Notes under the pieces: generated by a model
Seen by the model: only the letters and a program-made list of their open reading frames with translations
Database searches by the model: none
Told to the model about the DNA's origin: nothing
Position numbers and translations under genes: made by a program
In this document: positions 47,425 through 56,402 of the stretch, piece by piece
Position numbering within the stretch: the first letter of the stretch is position 1
Layout: every line of letters starts with the position of its first letter
Assembly (NCBI RefSeq): GCF_013459645.1
Contig: NZ_CP054861.1
Span: 2,654,001 to 2,718,000 of the forward strand
Source: Martelella sp. NC20
Lineage (GTDB): Bacteria; Pseudomonadota; Alphaproteobacteria; Rhizobiales; Rhizobiaceae
DNA: 64,000 nt
Reading direction: 5' to 3'

Positions 47425-47513
47425 GTTTCCTCCTCGACCTCTCGATGAAACATCGTTTTGGTCCACAATGAAACACAATAACGAGACGCGCCCGGCGAAA
47501 AACGAGCGAGCAG

Positions 47514-47538
47514 TGGCGTTTCATATCCTGAAACGCCA
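47514..47538. promoter_or_regulatory. Island operator 1: TGGCGTTTCA-N5-TGAAACGCCA
   Basis: The most perfect of five copies: 10-bp arms around TATCC, in the 192-base divergent region between the TIM-barrel and MBL-fold genes. A second, looser element, TGAAACATCGTTTTG (47446-47460), resembles a KdgR-type (IclR family) site in form and lies near the minus-strand gene. Expected ligand: the IclR protein at 61170. Confidence 0.78.
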
Positions 47539-47616
47539 GCCCCTTTCACCTTGCGCCGGGCCGTGCCGGGGGCGGAAGAACAGGCGATCCGGGCAGTCCG
47601 GACAGGGAGAGCACCG

Positions 47617-48495
47617 ATGAACGATATCCGTCTGGGCGACGTCACGATCTCCGTCATCCTCGAACATCAGAAGTTCGGCATGTTGCCGGAGGACCTGTTT
47701 CCGGGCAGCGACACGGACACGATCCGTCGCCACGCTGCCGGCATGGAGCCGTTTCTGTTCGACCCGGGCTCGGGGCGCATCACGCTCGCCTTCCAGAGCT
47801 TTCTGATCCGCACGCCGACGAAGATCATCCTCGTCGACACCTGCAACGGCGCCGACAAGATGCCCGATGCGGTGACATGGGATACCCAGCCCTGGCTTGA
47901 CCGCTTTCATCAGTCGGGCCTGATGCTCGAGGATGTCGATTATGTGCTCTGCACCCATCTGCATATCGACCATACCGGCTGGAACACCCGGCTTGAGAAG
48001 GGCCGGTGGGTGCCGACCTTCCCGAATGCCACCTATCTGTTCGACCGGGGCGAATACGCCTATTGGCAGCAGGTCTCGCAAACCGGCATCGTGCCGCCCA
48101 GGCAGCGCGAAGAGGTCTGGCGAATAAACTGCCTTCCGGTTGCGGACGCCGGACAGGCGGTGCTTGTCGATGGCGCCTACCGGCTGGATGAGCATGTCTC
48201 GATCGTGCCCTCGCCGGGCCATAGTCCCGGACATTATTGCGTGCGGATCCAGTCGCGGGGCCTTGAGGCGATCGTCTTGGGCGATCTTGCCCACCACAAG
48301 CTGCAATGCTGCGAACCCGACTGGTCGACGCCGTTCTGCCATGATCCCGCAATGGCGGCGAAATCGCGCCGGAAACTTTTCTGCGAGGCGGTCGACAGCG
48401 GCGCGCTGCTGTTGCCCACGCATTTCCCGAGCCCGACGGCAGGCCGGCTGAGCGCGCGCGGCGAGGGCTTTCAATTCGATTTCCATGAGGATTGA
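47617..48495 (+). CDS. MBL-fold metallo-hydrolase (lactonase-like)
   Basis: 292-aa metallo-beta-lactamase-fold hydrolase. The zinc motif is CTHLHIDHTGW (HxHxDH), followed by IVPSPGHSPGHYCV with the next metal His, GDLAHH with the bridging Asp, and a late THFPSPTAG. No signal peptide, so cytosolic. The layout resembles quorum-signal lactonases and other ester or lactone hydrolases. In this island it may open a lactone produced by the Baeyer-Villiger enzyme. ATG 47617 follows AGGGAGAG. Confidence 0.88.
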   Translation: MNDIRLGDVTISVILEHQKFGMLPEDLFPGSDTDTIRRHAAGMEPFLFDPGSGRITLAFQSFLIRTPTKIILVDTCNGADKMPDAVTWDTQPWLDRFHQSGLMLEDVDYVLCTHLHIDHTGWNTRLEKGRWVPTFPNATYLFDRGEYAYWQQVSQTGIVPPRQREEVWRINCLPVADAGQAVLVDGAYRLDEHVSIVPSPGHSPGHYCVRIQSRGLEAIVLGDLAHHKLQCCEPDWSTPFCHDPAMAAKSRRKLFCEAVDSGALLLPTHFPSPTAGRLSARGEGFQFDFHED

Positions 48496-48503
48496 GGATG
48501 GGC

Positions 48504-48520
48504 GTTTCATTCAGTGAAAT
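48504..48520. promoter_or_regulatory. Island operator 2: GTTTCA-TTCAG-TGAAAT
   Basis: Lies 9 bases after the MBL gene stop and 107 bases before the tctC start, the only promoter region for the Tct transporter. Same spacing (N5) and arms as the other four sites. Confidence 0.77.
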
Positions 48521-48627
48521 CGACTGGATGGACGATAGAACCGTCCGGTTGTGCCGGTACGGTATTTCCCAACGGTCGTGAAGCGCAGGCGCTGACAACC
48601 GTTTGGGGAGATCAAAGGGAGGAATTT

Positions 48628-49584
48628 ATGACCATCGCAATACGGAGTTTCCGCACGTTCGTCGCCGCTGGCGTGGTTGTTGCCATGCCGGCGCTCGCGC
48701 TTGCCGCCGAATGCCCGGCCGGCTTTCCCGAAAAGCCCGTCGAATTCGTCGTCGCCTATGGCGCCGGCGGCGGAACAGATGCCATCGGGCGCACGCTCGC
48801 AGCGGCGATAGAGGAGCAGCAGGGCTGGACCGTCCCGGTCAGCAACCGTCCGGGCGCCGGCGGGGCCGTGGCGACGACCATTCTGAAATCGACCAGGCCG
48901 GACGGCTACACGCTGCTTGTCGGCGCCACCAACCCGATCGTGATCGATCCCTATGCCAGCGACGCCGTCGATTACGACTGGACGGATTTCTACTATCCGG
49001 GTTCCGCCATGGAGGTGCTCTTCGGCCTCGTGGCGCTTGAGGACAAGCCCTACGATACGCTGGAGGAACTGGCCGATTATGCCCGCGAGAACGGCCGGGC
49101 GACGATTTCCACCTCCGCCATCCATCTGGAACGGCTGGTTCGGGACATTGGCGATTTCTACGGCGTCGAGTTCGTGCCGATCCCGAGCGACGGTTCTGCC
49201 GACGCGATGCAGAAGGCGCTCGGCGGCCATGTCGACGCGACGATCCAGGGCAGCCAGCATATCCAGCAGATCGCCGCGGGCAATATGGTCCAGCTCGCCA
49301 CCCTGACCGACGACCGCGTGCCTTACGCGCCCGACGTCAAGACGCTTCAGGAATACGGCATGGACCTGTCGGCCTCCGCCTACACCATCTTCGTCATGCC
49401 GAAGGACCTGCCGGAGGACTTGCAGGCCTGCTTCGAGGGCGTGATCGAGGAGGCGATGGCCTCCGACGCTTACCTGGAATTGATGGCCAATTTCGACAAC
49501 CGGGCCGCCAATCTCGGTCCTGACGGGCTCACCGCCTTGATGGAAAAACAGGCTGCCCGCTATCAGAAGATGTTTGCAGAGTGA
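48628..49584 (+). CDS. tctC: Tripartite tricarboxylate transporter substrate-binding protein (TctC/Bug family)
   Basis: 318-aa periplasmic Bug protein. Signal peptide up to MPALALAAE, then CPAGFPEKPVEFVVAYGAGGGTDAIGRTLAAAIEEQ and VSNRPGAGGAVATT, the conserved ligand-loop motifs of the family. AAAGGGAGG precedes ATG. Delivers a carboxylate, usually with at least one free carboxyl group, to the TctAB permease encoded next. Confidence 0.92.
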   Translation: MTIAIRSFRTFVAAGVVVAMPALALAAECPAGFPEKPVEFVVAYGAGGGTDAIGRTLAAAIEEQQGWTVPVSNRPGAGGAVATTILKSTRPDGYTLLVGATNPIVIDPYASDAVDYDWTDFYYPGSAMEVLFGLVALEDKPYDTLEELADYARENGRATISTSAIHLERLVRDIGDFYGVEFVPIPSDGSADAMQKALGGHVDATIQGSQHIQQIAAGNMVQLATLTDDRVPYAPDVKTLQEYGMDLSASAYTIFVMPKDLPEDLQACFEGVIEEAMASDAYLELMANFDNRAANLGPDGLTALMEKQAARYQKMFAE

Positions 49585-49603
49585 GACCGGCGGGCCAATC
49601 GAC

Positions 49604-50032
49604 ATGACCGCTGATCGTATCCTGGGGGGAGCCGTCGCGCTGTTCGGCGTCTTCCTCCTCCTCTGGGGCATTCCCGAAAACGTCAAGACGGTGCCGGGCG
49701 TGTTCGTCTACCCGAATCCGGCGCTGTTTCCGCAGATTGCGGCCGTGCTGCTGGTTGCACTCGGCGTGATGCAGATCGCGTTCACGAAGACCAAGGCCGA
49801 TGTGCCGGGGTTTCGCAGGTTCGCGCTGTTCATGGCGGTGGCCGCAGCCACGCTTCTCGCCATGGTGGGGATCAGAACCTTCGGTTATTTGCCGGTCGCC
49901 ATCGCTCTGATGGTTCTCATCTGCGTTATCACCGGCGAAAGGCGGCCGGTATGGCTCGCCGCCGTCGTCGTCGGACTGCCGGTGGGCACCTGGCTGTTTT
50001 TCGAGCAGATACTGAGCCGTCCCTTACCCTGA
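49604..50032 (+). CDS. tctB: Tripartite tricarboxylate transporter small subunit TctB
   Basis: 142-aa membrane protein with four predicted segments, the small subunit of the TctABC system. VYPNPALFPQIAAVLLVALGVMQI near residue 45 is the family's conserved stretch. Between tctC and tctA with 19- and 12-base gaps. Confidence 0.87.
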   Translation: MTADRILGGAVALFGVFLLLWGIPENVKTVPGVFVYPNPALFPQIAAVLLVALGVMQIAFTKTKADVPGFRRFALFMAVAAATLLAMVGIRTFGYLPVAIALMVLICVITGERRPVWLAAVVVGLPVGTWLFFEQILSRPLP

Positions 50033-50044
50033 CTGGAGCCGTCG

Positions 50045-51577
50045 ATGCCTGATCTGAGTGTCATATTGGCCGGAATGACGGACGTCTTCACCGTCTCCAC
50101 GCTTCTATACATCGCCCTTGGCGTTCTGGTCGGGCAGATCGTGGGCGCAATCCCCGGTCTCAGCATCCTGATGGCGCTCGCGATCGCTATTCCGCTGACC
50201 TACGCGCTGGACACGCTGACGGCGATCGCCTTTCTGATTTCCGTCAACAAGGGCGGAACGGTCGGGGGCGCGGTCCCCGCCATTCTTCTGAATACGCCCG
50301 GCACGCCCGAAAGTGCCGCCACGGCACTCGACGGCTACCCGATGGCGAAGAAGGGGTTGGGCGGCAAGGCGATGAAATATTCGCTCTATTACTCCGTCTC
50401 CGGCGACGTGTTCTCGGACATCATCCTGATCACCGTTTCGGCGCCGCTGGCGGTGGTCGCGCTGAAAATGGGCCCGATCGAGATCACGGCGCTGATGATC
50501 CTCGCCTTTTCCGTCATCGTCGGGCTTGTCGGGGAATCGATGATCAAGGGCATGATCTCGGTTGCCTTCGGCTGCCTTCTGGCCTCCGCCGGGATCGATC
50601 CCTCCACCGGCTCCGGACGGTTTACCTTCGGCAATGTCGAGATGCTGGACGGCCTGCCGCTGACAGCACTTGCGGTCGGCATGCTGGCGCTGAGCGAGAT
50701 CTTCGTGCGGCTGTCCGAGCGCGCGCCCTCCGGCCCTGGCGCAAGCGGGCAGGCGAGCGTCACCGATGCGACGCTGGAATTCGCCGACAGCGCGGATCAG
50801 AAGCTGACTTTCGCCGAGTTCTGGGCGCACCGGGTGGTGGCATTCCGGGCGATGGTCATCGGCACGGTGATCGGCGCGATCCCCGGTCTTGGTTCCACGA
50901 CGGCTGGCTTTCTAAGCTACTCGATCACCAAGCAGACCGCCAGGGATCCGGAAAAGCTCGGCACCGGCGATCCGCGCGGGATCGCGGCGTCGGAGTCAGC
51001 GAATTCCGCCGTCGTCGGCGCCAATCTCATTCCGCTTCTGACGCTGGGCATTCCCGGCAATATCGCGGCTGCGCTGCTGGTTTCGGCCTTCATCATCCAC
51101 GGCGTCCAGCCGGGACCGCTGCTGTTCCAGAACCAGGGACGGCTGATCTACGGCCTGTTTGCCGCGATGCTGATCGCCAACCTGTTCAATCTCGGCATCG
51201 GGCAGTTCGGCATGCGGTTCTGGGCCTTCGTCGTGGGCGCGCCGGCATCGGTCATCTACGCGAGCGCGTTGCTGATGTGTGCGACCGGCATGTTTTTCGC
51301 CACGGGGAGCACGCTCGGCATCGTCATCATGGTTGTGGCGGCCGTCGTCGGCTGGGGCATGCGGATCTACGGCTATTCCATCATCGCCTTCATCGTCGCC
51401 TTCGTGCTGACGCCGATGCTGGAACGTTCGATCAACCAGACGATATTGCTGACCGACGGCGACTGGACGCTGCTGCTGAAACACCCGATCGCGATCGCCC
51501 TGTTCGTCATGGCCATCGTCTCGATCCTGTATCTCGGCAGACGCAAGCGCCTGCCAGGTTCGGTTTCCGTGGGCTGA
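50045..51577 (+). CDS. tctA: Tripartite tricarboxylate transporter large subunit TctA
   Basis: 510-aa permease with about 11-12 membrane segments. Conserved VGAIPGLSILMALAIAIPLTY and the duplicated GAIPGLGSTTAGFLSY, plus GGAVPAILLNTPGTPESAATALDGYPMAKKG. Catalyses ion-coupled uptake of the ligand presented by TctC. Ends 127 bases before a strong bidirectional terminator. Confidence 0.94.
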   Translation: MPDLSVILAGMTDVFTVSTLLYIALGVLVGQIVGAIPGLSILMALAIAIPLTYALDTLTAIAFLISVNKGGTVGGAVPAILLNTPGTPESAATALDGYPMAKKGLGGKAMKYSLYYSVSGDVFSDIILITVSAPLAVVALKMGPIEITALMILAFSVIVGLVGESMIKGMISVAFGCLLASAGIDPSTGSGRFTFGNVEMLDGLPLTALAVGMLALSEIFVRLSERAPSGPGASGQASVTDATLEFADSADQKLTFAEFWAHRVVAFRAMVIGTVIGAIPGLGSTTAGFLSYSITKQTARDPEKLGTGDPRGIAASESANSAVVGANLIPLLTLGIPGNIAAALLVSAFIIHGVQPGPLLFQNQGRLIYGLFAAMLIANLFNLGIGQFGMRFWAFVVGAPASVIYASALLMCATGMFFATGSTLGIVIMVVAAVVGWGMRIYGYSIIAFIVAFVLTPMLERSINQTILLTDGDWTLLLKHPIAIALFVMAIVSILYLGRRKRLPGSVSVG

Positions 51578-51646
51578 GGCGGAACCGCATTCAATGGAAT
51601 GAACGGCGTTTGCCTGTGCGCCATCGCGGCGTGGCGTCCCTCTCTT

Positions 51647-51677
51647 CCGTCACCCCGGCTCAAGGCCGGCATGACGG
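51647..51677. repeat. REP-like palindrome, second copy
   Basis: 31-bp element with 30/31 identity to 25471-25501 (CCGTCACCCCGG...CCGGCATGACGG). In the convergent gap after tctA, ahead of the terminator. Confidence 0.75.
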
Positions 51678-51703
51678 AGGAACCCGGGAACAGCCGAGAC
51701 AAA

Positions 51704-51744
51704 CAAAGAGGCCGGGGGGTGATGATCCGCCCCCGACCTCTTTG
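51704..51744. terminator. Bidirectional terminator between convergent tctA and hydrolase genes
   Basis: AAAGAGGCCGGGGGG and GCCCCCGACCTCTTT pair with few mismatches around a short loop; an A-run lies on one side and a T-run on the other. Such a hairpin terminates both strands, which suits the convergent genes ending at 51577 and 51762. Confidence 0.85.
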
Positions 51745-51761
51745 CTTGCCGTTGAACGTGC

Positions 51762-52757
51762 TCAGCGCAGGAACGCATCCATGCGCGACAGGAGATTGTC
51801 GCGGCCGCGCTCCGGGCGGTCGAGCAGAACGTAGTGGGTGGTGTTCCCTTCGGCCCAGACGTCAACCGTTTCGGCGTGTTCCAGATCGGCAACCAGCGCT
51901 TTGAGATCGGCCGGCGTGCAGAGCGTATCGAATTCCGGCTTGACGATCATGACCTTGCAGTAGATCTGGCTTGCATGGAACAGCTTCTGGGCGTTGCAGC
52001 CCATCCGGTACAGGTCTTCCAGCATGCCGTTGGGACTGCGGTAGCTCGGCGGATCGCGGTCCATCGCGGTCGGGTCGCCATCGATCAGCGCTTGCCTGAA
52101 CGCCTCGAACATCGCCGGATCGCGCCAGGCATCCTTGTCCGCGATCGGGATCTGCTCGTTCCAGTGCTTGTCGAGAACCTCGAGCGAATTGAAGGTGTAA
52201 TTGCCGAAGCGCTTCTGGTTGAAATGGCCGGGATTTTCCGGGTCATCCCAGATCGAGCCGATCTGGAAGCTGGGCTGGTCGCCGGCGCCGCCGTAGATCA
52301 CGGCGTAGAGCACGATATGGCTGATCTTTTCCGGCCAGAGCGCGGCATACATCCCGCAGCAGGTGCCGCCCACGCCCCAGCCGAAGAGTGCGACCTTGTC
52401 GCTTCCGGTCGCGGCCCGCAGATGGTCGACGGCGGCATCGACATCGCGGGTGATCTCGATGGTCCTGACCAGCGGATCGGCTCCGGGCACCGGCGGCTCG
52501 TCCATGGCGGCCGGGCGTTCGGAGCGCCCGAAGCCGCGCGCGTCAAGGATATAGACCACATGTCCCCGGGCTGCGAGGTCTGCTGCGAGCGACCCGTTTT
52601 CGACCGGCAGGTCGAATTCCGAAAGCCCCGGAATCCGCGTGCCATGCAGCAGGATCATCGGGACACGGTCGGCCCTGCCGGAGCGAACCTCGCGGATCGC
52701 GACGGAATAGCCGTCGACCGTTTCGACGTGGAAGTCCCTTCGCACGACATCTGACAT
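51762..52757 (-). CDS. Alpha/beta-hydrolase fold protein with Gly at the nucleophile position
   Basis: 331-aa alpha/beta hydrolase: VPMILLHGTRIPG (oxyanion loop), VYILDARGFGRSERP, nucleophile-elbow region KVALFGWGVGGTCCGMYAAL, late acid in KPEFDTLCTPADL, and His in GNTTHYVLLDRPE. The elbow reads G-W-G-V-G-G: the residue that should be Ser, Cys or Asp is G128, by codon GGC. The acid and base are kept. Either the nucleophile is elsewhere, or catalysis is nucleophile-free, or the protein is not a hydrolase. Coupled to the SDR upstream; possibly acts on the ester from the Baeyer-Villiger step. Confidence 0.83.
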   Translation of the reverse strand: MSDVVRRDFHVETVDGYSVAIREVRSGRADRVPMILLHGTRIPGLSEFDLPVENGSLAADLAARGHVVYILDARGFGRSERPAAMDEPPVPGADPLVRTIEITRDVDAAVDHLRAATGSDKVALFGWGVGGTCCGMYAALWPEKISHIVLYAVIYGGAGDQPSFQIGSIWDDPENPGHFNQKRFGNYTFNSLEVLDKHWNEQIPIADKDAWRDPAMFEAFRQALIDGDPTAMDRDPPSYRSPNGMLEDLYRMGCNAQKLFHASQIYCKVMIVKPEFDTLCTPADLKALVADLEHAETVDVWAEGNTTHYVLLDRPERGRDNLLSRMDAFLR

Positions 52758-52792
52758 AAGTTCTCACTCCTTGCTGCGCTTGTCCGGGCACC

Positions 52793-53536
52793 CTATCGGG
52801 GGCCGGAAATGGTCTGGGCGGCATCGATCTTCAAAGTGATGCCGGTGATCGATCTGGCCGCTTCGGACGCAAGAAACACCGCTCCGTCCGCGATCTCGTC
52901 CGCCTGCACCAGCCGGTTGAACGGCGACAGCGCCTTGCGGCGCTCAAGGGCTGCAGCATCGGCAATCGTCGCCACCCCCGGCGTTGGCACAGTCCCGGGG
53001 GCCAGCGCGTTGACGCGGATGCCAAGTGGCGCAAGCTCGATCGCCTGCTGCCGGGTGAAGGCATCGATCGCGCCCTTGATGGAGGTATAGACCGCGGCAC
53101 GGGGAATGGCGATGGAGACGGCGATCGAGGACAGCGTGATGATCGAGCCGCCGCCCGATTTCGCGATATGGGGCGTGGCGGCGGCGACCGCCCAGAACGT
53201 GCCCTTGAGGCCGATATCGAGCATCCTGTCGACCACCTCCTCGGGCATGTCCACCAGCGGCGCATAGTGGAAGAACACCGCATTGGGCACCAGAATATGC
53301 AGGCCGCCATTGGCGGCGTAACCGTCGATTGCCGCAAACACCGCCTTGCGGTCGGAGACATCGACGACGACGGGCGTGGCGTTCGGGATTTCGCGCGCGG
53401 TCGCCTCGGCGGTCGCGGGATCGATATCGGCCACGGCGACTTCGGCGCCGGCCTCGGCCAGGCCTTCAGCGATCGCCTTGCCGATGCCGCGGCCCGCCCC
53501 CGTTACGAATGCCCGTTTGCCCTCTAGCCGTTTCAT
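52793..53536 (-). CDS. SDR family oxidoreductase
   Basis: 247-aa short-chain dehydrogenase: GAGRGIGK cofactor loop, catalytic Ser in ITLSSIAVS, YTSIK with Tyr and Lys, and RVNALAPGT. The usual NNAG is PNAV, an unusual variant. Start ATG 53536 after AGGAGGCACCGGGA; 35 bases before the hydrolase gene. Divergent from the aldolase operon across operator 3. Likely oxidises an alcohol released by hydrolysis. Confidence 0.87.
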   Translation of the reverse strand: MKRLEGKRAFVTGAGRGIGKAIAEGLAEAGAEVAVADIDPATAEATAREIPNATPVVVDVSDRKAVFAAIDGYAANGGLHILVPNAVFFHYAPLVDMPEEVVDRMLDIGLKGTFWAVAAATPHIAKSGGGSIITLSSIAVSIAIPRAAVYTSIKGAIDAFTRQQAIELAPLGIRVNALAPGTVPTPGVATIADAAALERRKALSPFNRLVQADEIADGAVFLASEAARSITGITLKIDAAQTISGPR

Positions 53537-53627
53537 TCCCGGTGCCTCCTGCCAAGCGTTCAGATTTATGTTTGTGCTGGCTAAATCATCATCAGCCGGG
53601 CGCTTTGGTCGACCCGTTCCTGACCGT

Positions 53628-53644
53628 GTTTCATAGTGTGAAAC
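53628..53644. promoter_or_regulatory. Island operator 3: GTTTCA-TAGTG-TGAAAC
   Basis: In the 186-base divergent region between the SDR (minus) and the HpcH/HpaI aldolase operon (plus); 92 bases from the SDR start and 79 from the aldolase start. Perfect 6-bp arms. Confidence 0.78.
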
Positions 53645-53722
53645 CCTGCGAATCCCCGGTGTCTTGGAGATCGTGTGCCGCACTAGTTTCGCGTGGAGAA
53701 AACCAAAGGGACATAGCGGAAC

Positions 53723-54514
53723 ATGTCAATGGAACAGGGGAAGACCGGCTTTGCGGCGCGGTTGCGGGGAGGCGAGCCCCTTTATGGCACATTCGTGAAG
53801 ACGCCGACATTCCACGCAACCGAAATCCTCGGCTCGGTGGGGTATGATTTCGTCGTCATCGACGAAGAACATGCGCCGATCAATCGCGAGTCGATCGAGG
53901 CGATGATTCTCGCCGCGCGGGCGCGGGGCGTGGCCGCTCTGGTGCGCGTCGGCGAGCCGACCGATTTCAACCTGATGGCACAGCTCGATGCCGGTGCTGC
54001 GGGCGTTTTCATACCGCATGTGAACTCGGTGGAAAAGGCCGAGCGCGTGGCGGCGGCCTGCCGCTACAAGGGCGGCCGGCGCGGCTTTTCGCGCACCGGC
54101 AGGGCCGGGGATTACGGCGCCGTCGCAACCGGGGAGCATATCGCCGCGCAGGATGCCGATACGCTCTGCATCCCGATGATCGAGGATCCCGAGGCGATCG
54201 AGGTGATCGATGCCATCGCCGCCGTGGACGGGATCGCCGCGCTGTTTGTCGGCCGCGGCGATCTGTCGGTGGCGATGGGCGAGGCGAGCCAGACCTCGAA
54301 AGCCGTTCAGGACGCCTCCGAGAAGGTGATCACGGCGGGCCGCAAGGCGGGCAAGCCGGTTCTGATGCTTGCCACCAGCGATGCGGATCAGGCCGCGCTG
54401 ATGCGGCTCGGCGTCAGCGCCTTCCTTACGGGCTCGGATCAGGCGTTTCTCCGCCGCGCGGCAGCACAAGCGCTCGCCGCCTGCCGCGCCGTCGATCAGA
54501 AATCGAAATCATAA
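53723..54514 (+). CDS. HpcH/HpaI family class II aldolase
   Basis: 263-aa metal-dependent aldolase or citrate-lyase-like barrel: PLYGTFVKTPTFHATEILGSVGYDFVVIDEEHAP (acid-base loop with E and H), AGAAGVFIPHVNSVEKAE, IPMIEDPEAIEVID (metal Glu/Asp) and FVGRGDLSVAMG (second metal Asp). Such enzymes cleave 2-keto-3-deoxy or 4-hydroxy-2-oxo acids to pyruvate and an aldehyde. First gene of an operon with a cupin and a DUF6282 protein. Probably the ring- or chain-cleaving terminal step of the island. Confidence 0.88.
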   Translation: MSMEQGKTGFAARLRGGEPLYGTFVKTPTFHATEILGSVGYDFVVIDEEHAPINRESIEAMILAARARGVAALVRVGEPTDFNLMAQLDAGAAGVFIPHVNSVEKAERVAAACRYKGGRRGFSRTGRAGDYGAVATGEHIAAQDADTLCIPMIEDPEAIEVIDAIAAVDGIAALFVGRGDLSVAMGEASQTSKAVQDASEKVITAGRKAGKPVLMLATSDADQAALMRLGVSAFLTGSDQAFLRRAAAQALAACRAVDQKSKS

Positions 54515-54525
54515 AGGACCAGATC

Positions 54526-55449
54526 ATGTATGTTGCCTCCGACCCGAGGTCGAAACTGACCAAGGCCGAAAGCGAGGAAAAGCCGGATGCAGCGCCGGTT
54601 GCGGCGGCCGGCTATTTCAAGTTCGACGACAGCCAGCCCTGCGACCGTAACGGCGATGTCCGGACATGGTACGCCCAGGCGCAGAATTTCGTCGCGACCT
54701 ATGCCGATCAGCCTGCCGGCAGCAGGATCGTTCGCGACCGGCAGGAGGACGAATACGTCGTGATCCTGCCCGAAAGGGAGACCCGCGCCGTCGTCACCTG
54801 GAACGGCACGGAAACTGCCGTCGAGGGTTATTCCGTGGTTGTGGTGCCGGGCGGGCCGAGCACGATTTCGTTTGAGGCCGGCGGACCGGCGGTCTGCTTC
54901 TTCACCCGCAAGGCTGCCGATATCGTCGCGCGCTGCGAGGCGCTGCTGCCCGCCCACGAGCCGGATCTGAACGTGCCGCCGCTCGAACCGTGGCCCGATC
55001 CCACGGACGGGTTCAAGGTGCGCGCCTATTCGCTCGACGTGCCGCAGCAGGAGGGCCGGTTCGGCCGGATCTTCCGCTCCACCAATTTCATGATCAATTT
55101 CGTCTATCCGAGGCAGGGGCCGCGCGATCGCACGCAGCTTTCGCCGCACAAGCACGACGATTTCCAGCAATGCTCGCTGTGCCTTGCGGGAAGCTATGTC
55201 CATCACCTGCGCTGGCCGTGGGAAACGGATGCGAATTTATGGCGCGACGACGACCATGTGACCATCGGCGCGCCCTCCATCGCGATCATTCCGGCAGGGG
55301 CGCTGCACACTTCCGAAGCGGTCGGCAAGGGAACCAACCAGCTTGTGGACGTCTTCTGCCCGCCGCGCCGGGACTTCACCAGACAGACCGGCTGGGTGCT
55401 CAACGCCGATGACTATCCCGCCCCCGCGCAAACCGCCAACGAGACCTGA
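54526..55449 (+). CDS. Cupin-like protein of unknown function
   Basis: 307-aa cytosolic protein that I do not recognise beyond a probable double cupin fold. An N-terminal half with many beta strands (DEYVVILPERETRAVVTWNG and VVVVPGGPSTISFEAGG) is followed by a C-terminal half with candidate metal ligands in SPHKHDDFQQCSLCLAGSYVHHLRWPWE and SIAIIPAGALHTSEAVG. No signal peptide. It lies 11 bases after the aldolase and 11 before the DUF6282 gene. Possible roles are ring-opening dioxygenase, isomerase or decarboxylase. Confidence 0.7.
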   Translation: MYVASDPRSKLTKAESEEKPDAAPVAAAGYFKFDDSQPCDRNGDVRTWYAQAQNFVATYADQPAGSRIVRDRQEDEYVVILPERETRAVVTWNGTETAVEGYSVVVVPGGPSTISFEAGGPAVCFFTRKAADIVARCEALLPAHEPDLNVPPLEPWPDPTDGFKVRAYSLDVPQQEGRFGRIFRSTNFMINFVYPRQGPRDRTQLSPHKHDDFQQCSLCLAGSYVHHLRWPWETDANLWRDDDHVTIGAPSIAIIPAGALHTSEAVGKGTNQLVDVFCPPRRDFTRQTGWVLNADDYPAPAQTANET

Positions 55450-55460
55450 GGAGACACTGA

Positions 55461-56378
55461 ATGGCTGAATTCGAAGCGCCGCCAAGACCGGACCATAACG
55501 CGCGGGTGGAAAAGCTGCTGGAGGGGACGGTCGACCTGCATTGCCATAGCGGCCCCGCCGCGATGCCGCGCATCCTCGACCATCACGATCAGCTGATGGA
55601 GGCCGCAGAGGCCAGGTTCAAGGCCGTGGTCACCAAGGATCACTATTATCTCGGCACCTCGCATGCGATTATCCTGGAAAAGCTGTTCCCGGAAACGGGG
55701 GTGCGGCTCTTCTCCGGCATCGCCCTCAACAACGCCTCTGGCGGCATCAATCCGCATGCGGTGGACCATGCCGTGCGGCTCGGCGGCAAGATCGTGTGGA
55801 TGCCGACGCTTTCTGCGGCCAACCACATCAACAAGGTTTCGACCGAGGCCAAGGGCTTTCCCAAGGTCGCCGGCGCGCCCGACCCGATCCCGCTGAGCGT
55901 GCTCGATGCCAATGGCCGCCTCACCGACGATACCAAACATGTTCTTGATATCATTGCGGCGGGCGACATCATTCTGGCGGGCGGCCATCTGGGCGTCGAC
56001 GAGCAGTTCATCATGTTCGAGGAGGCGAAGGCGCGCGGCGTGCGCAAGATGCTCGTCAACCATCCGACCTATCTGATCGGCTGTAACGAGACCCATATCC
56101 GCCAGCTTGCCGGCATGGGGGTGATGATGGAGCACTCCATCACCCAGTTCATTCCCGGCCGCGGTCAGAAAAGCCCGCCGCAGGCCGTCATTCCGCTGAT
56201 CGAGGCCGCCGGCGTGGCGAACACGGTCTTCGGGTCCGACCTCGGCCTCAAGGGGGCCGCGCGTCCGGTGGACGGCTTCCGCATCATGATCGCGGAACTG
56301 CTCGACGCCGGATACTCCGAGGAGGATATCCAGACGATGTGTGGCCGCAATGCCGCGGGGATGCTGAACCTGGATTGA
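55461..56378 (+). CDS. DUF6282 amidohydrolase-like protein, metal ligands intact
   Basis: 305-aa TIM-barrel protein of the amidohydrolase/PHP type. Putative metal ligands: H27 and H29 in DLHCHSGP, the DH of VVTKDHYYLG, GGHLGVDEQ, MLVNHPTY, and Asp in FGSDLGLK. The conserved ALNNASGGINPHAVDHAVRLGGKIVWMPTLSAANH fills the middle. Two paralogues lie at 56692 and 57600. The family's reactions are uncharacterised to my knowledge; a C-N, C-O or decarboxylating hydrolase role is likely. Confidence 0.85.
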   Translation: MAEFEAPPRPDHNARVEKLLEGTVDLHCHSGPAAMPRILDHHDQLMEAAEARFKAVVTKDHYYLGTSHAIILEKLFPETGVRLFSGIALNNASGGINPHAVDHAVRLGGKIVWMPTLSAANHINKVSTEAKGFPKVAGAPDPIPLSVLDANGRLTDDTKHVLDIIAAGDIILAGGHLGVDEQFIMFEEAKARGVRKMLVNHPTYLIGCNETHIRQLAGMGVMMEHSITQFIPGRGQKSPPQAVIPLIEAAGVANTVFGSDLGLKGAARPVDGFRIMIAELLDAGYSEEDIQTMCGRNAAGMLNLD

Positions 56379-56402
56379 GGCTCCTGTTGGAAAAACGAAG
56401 CG

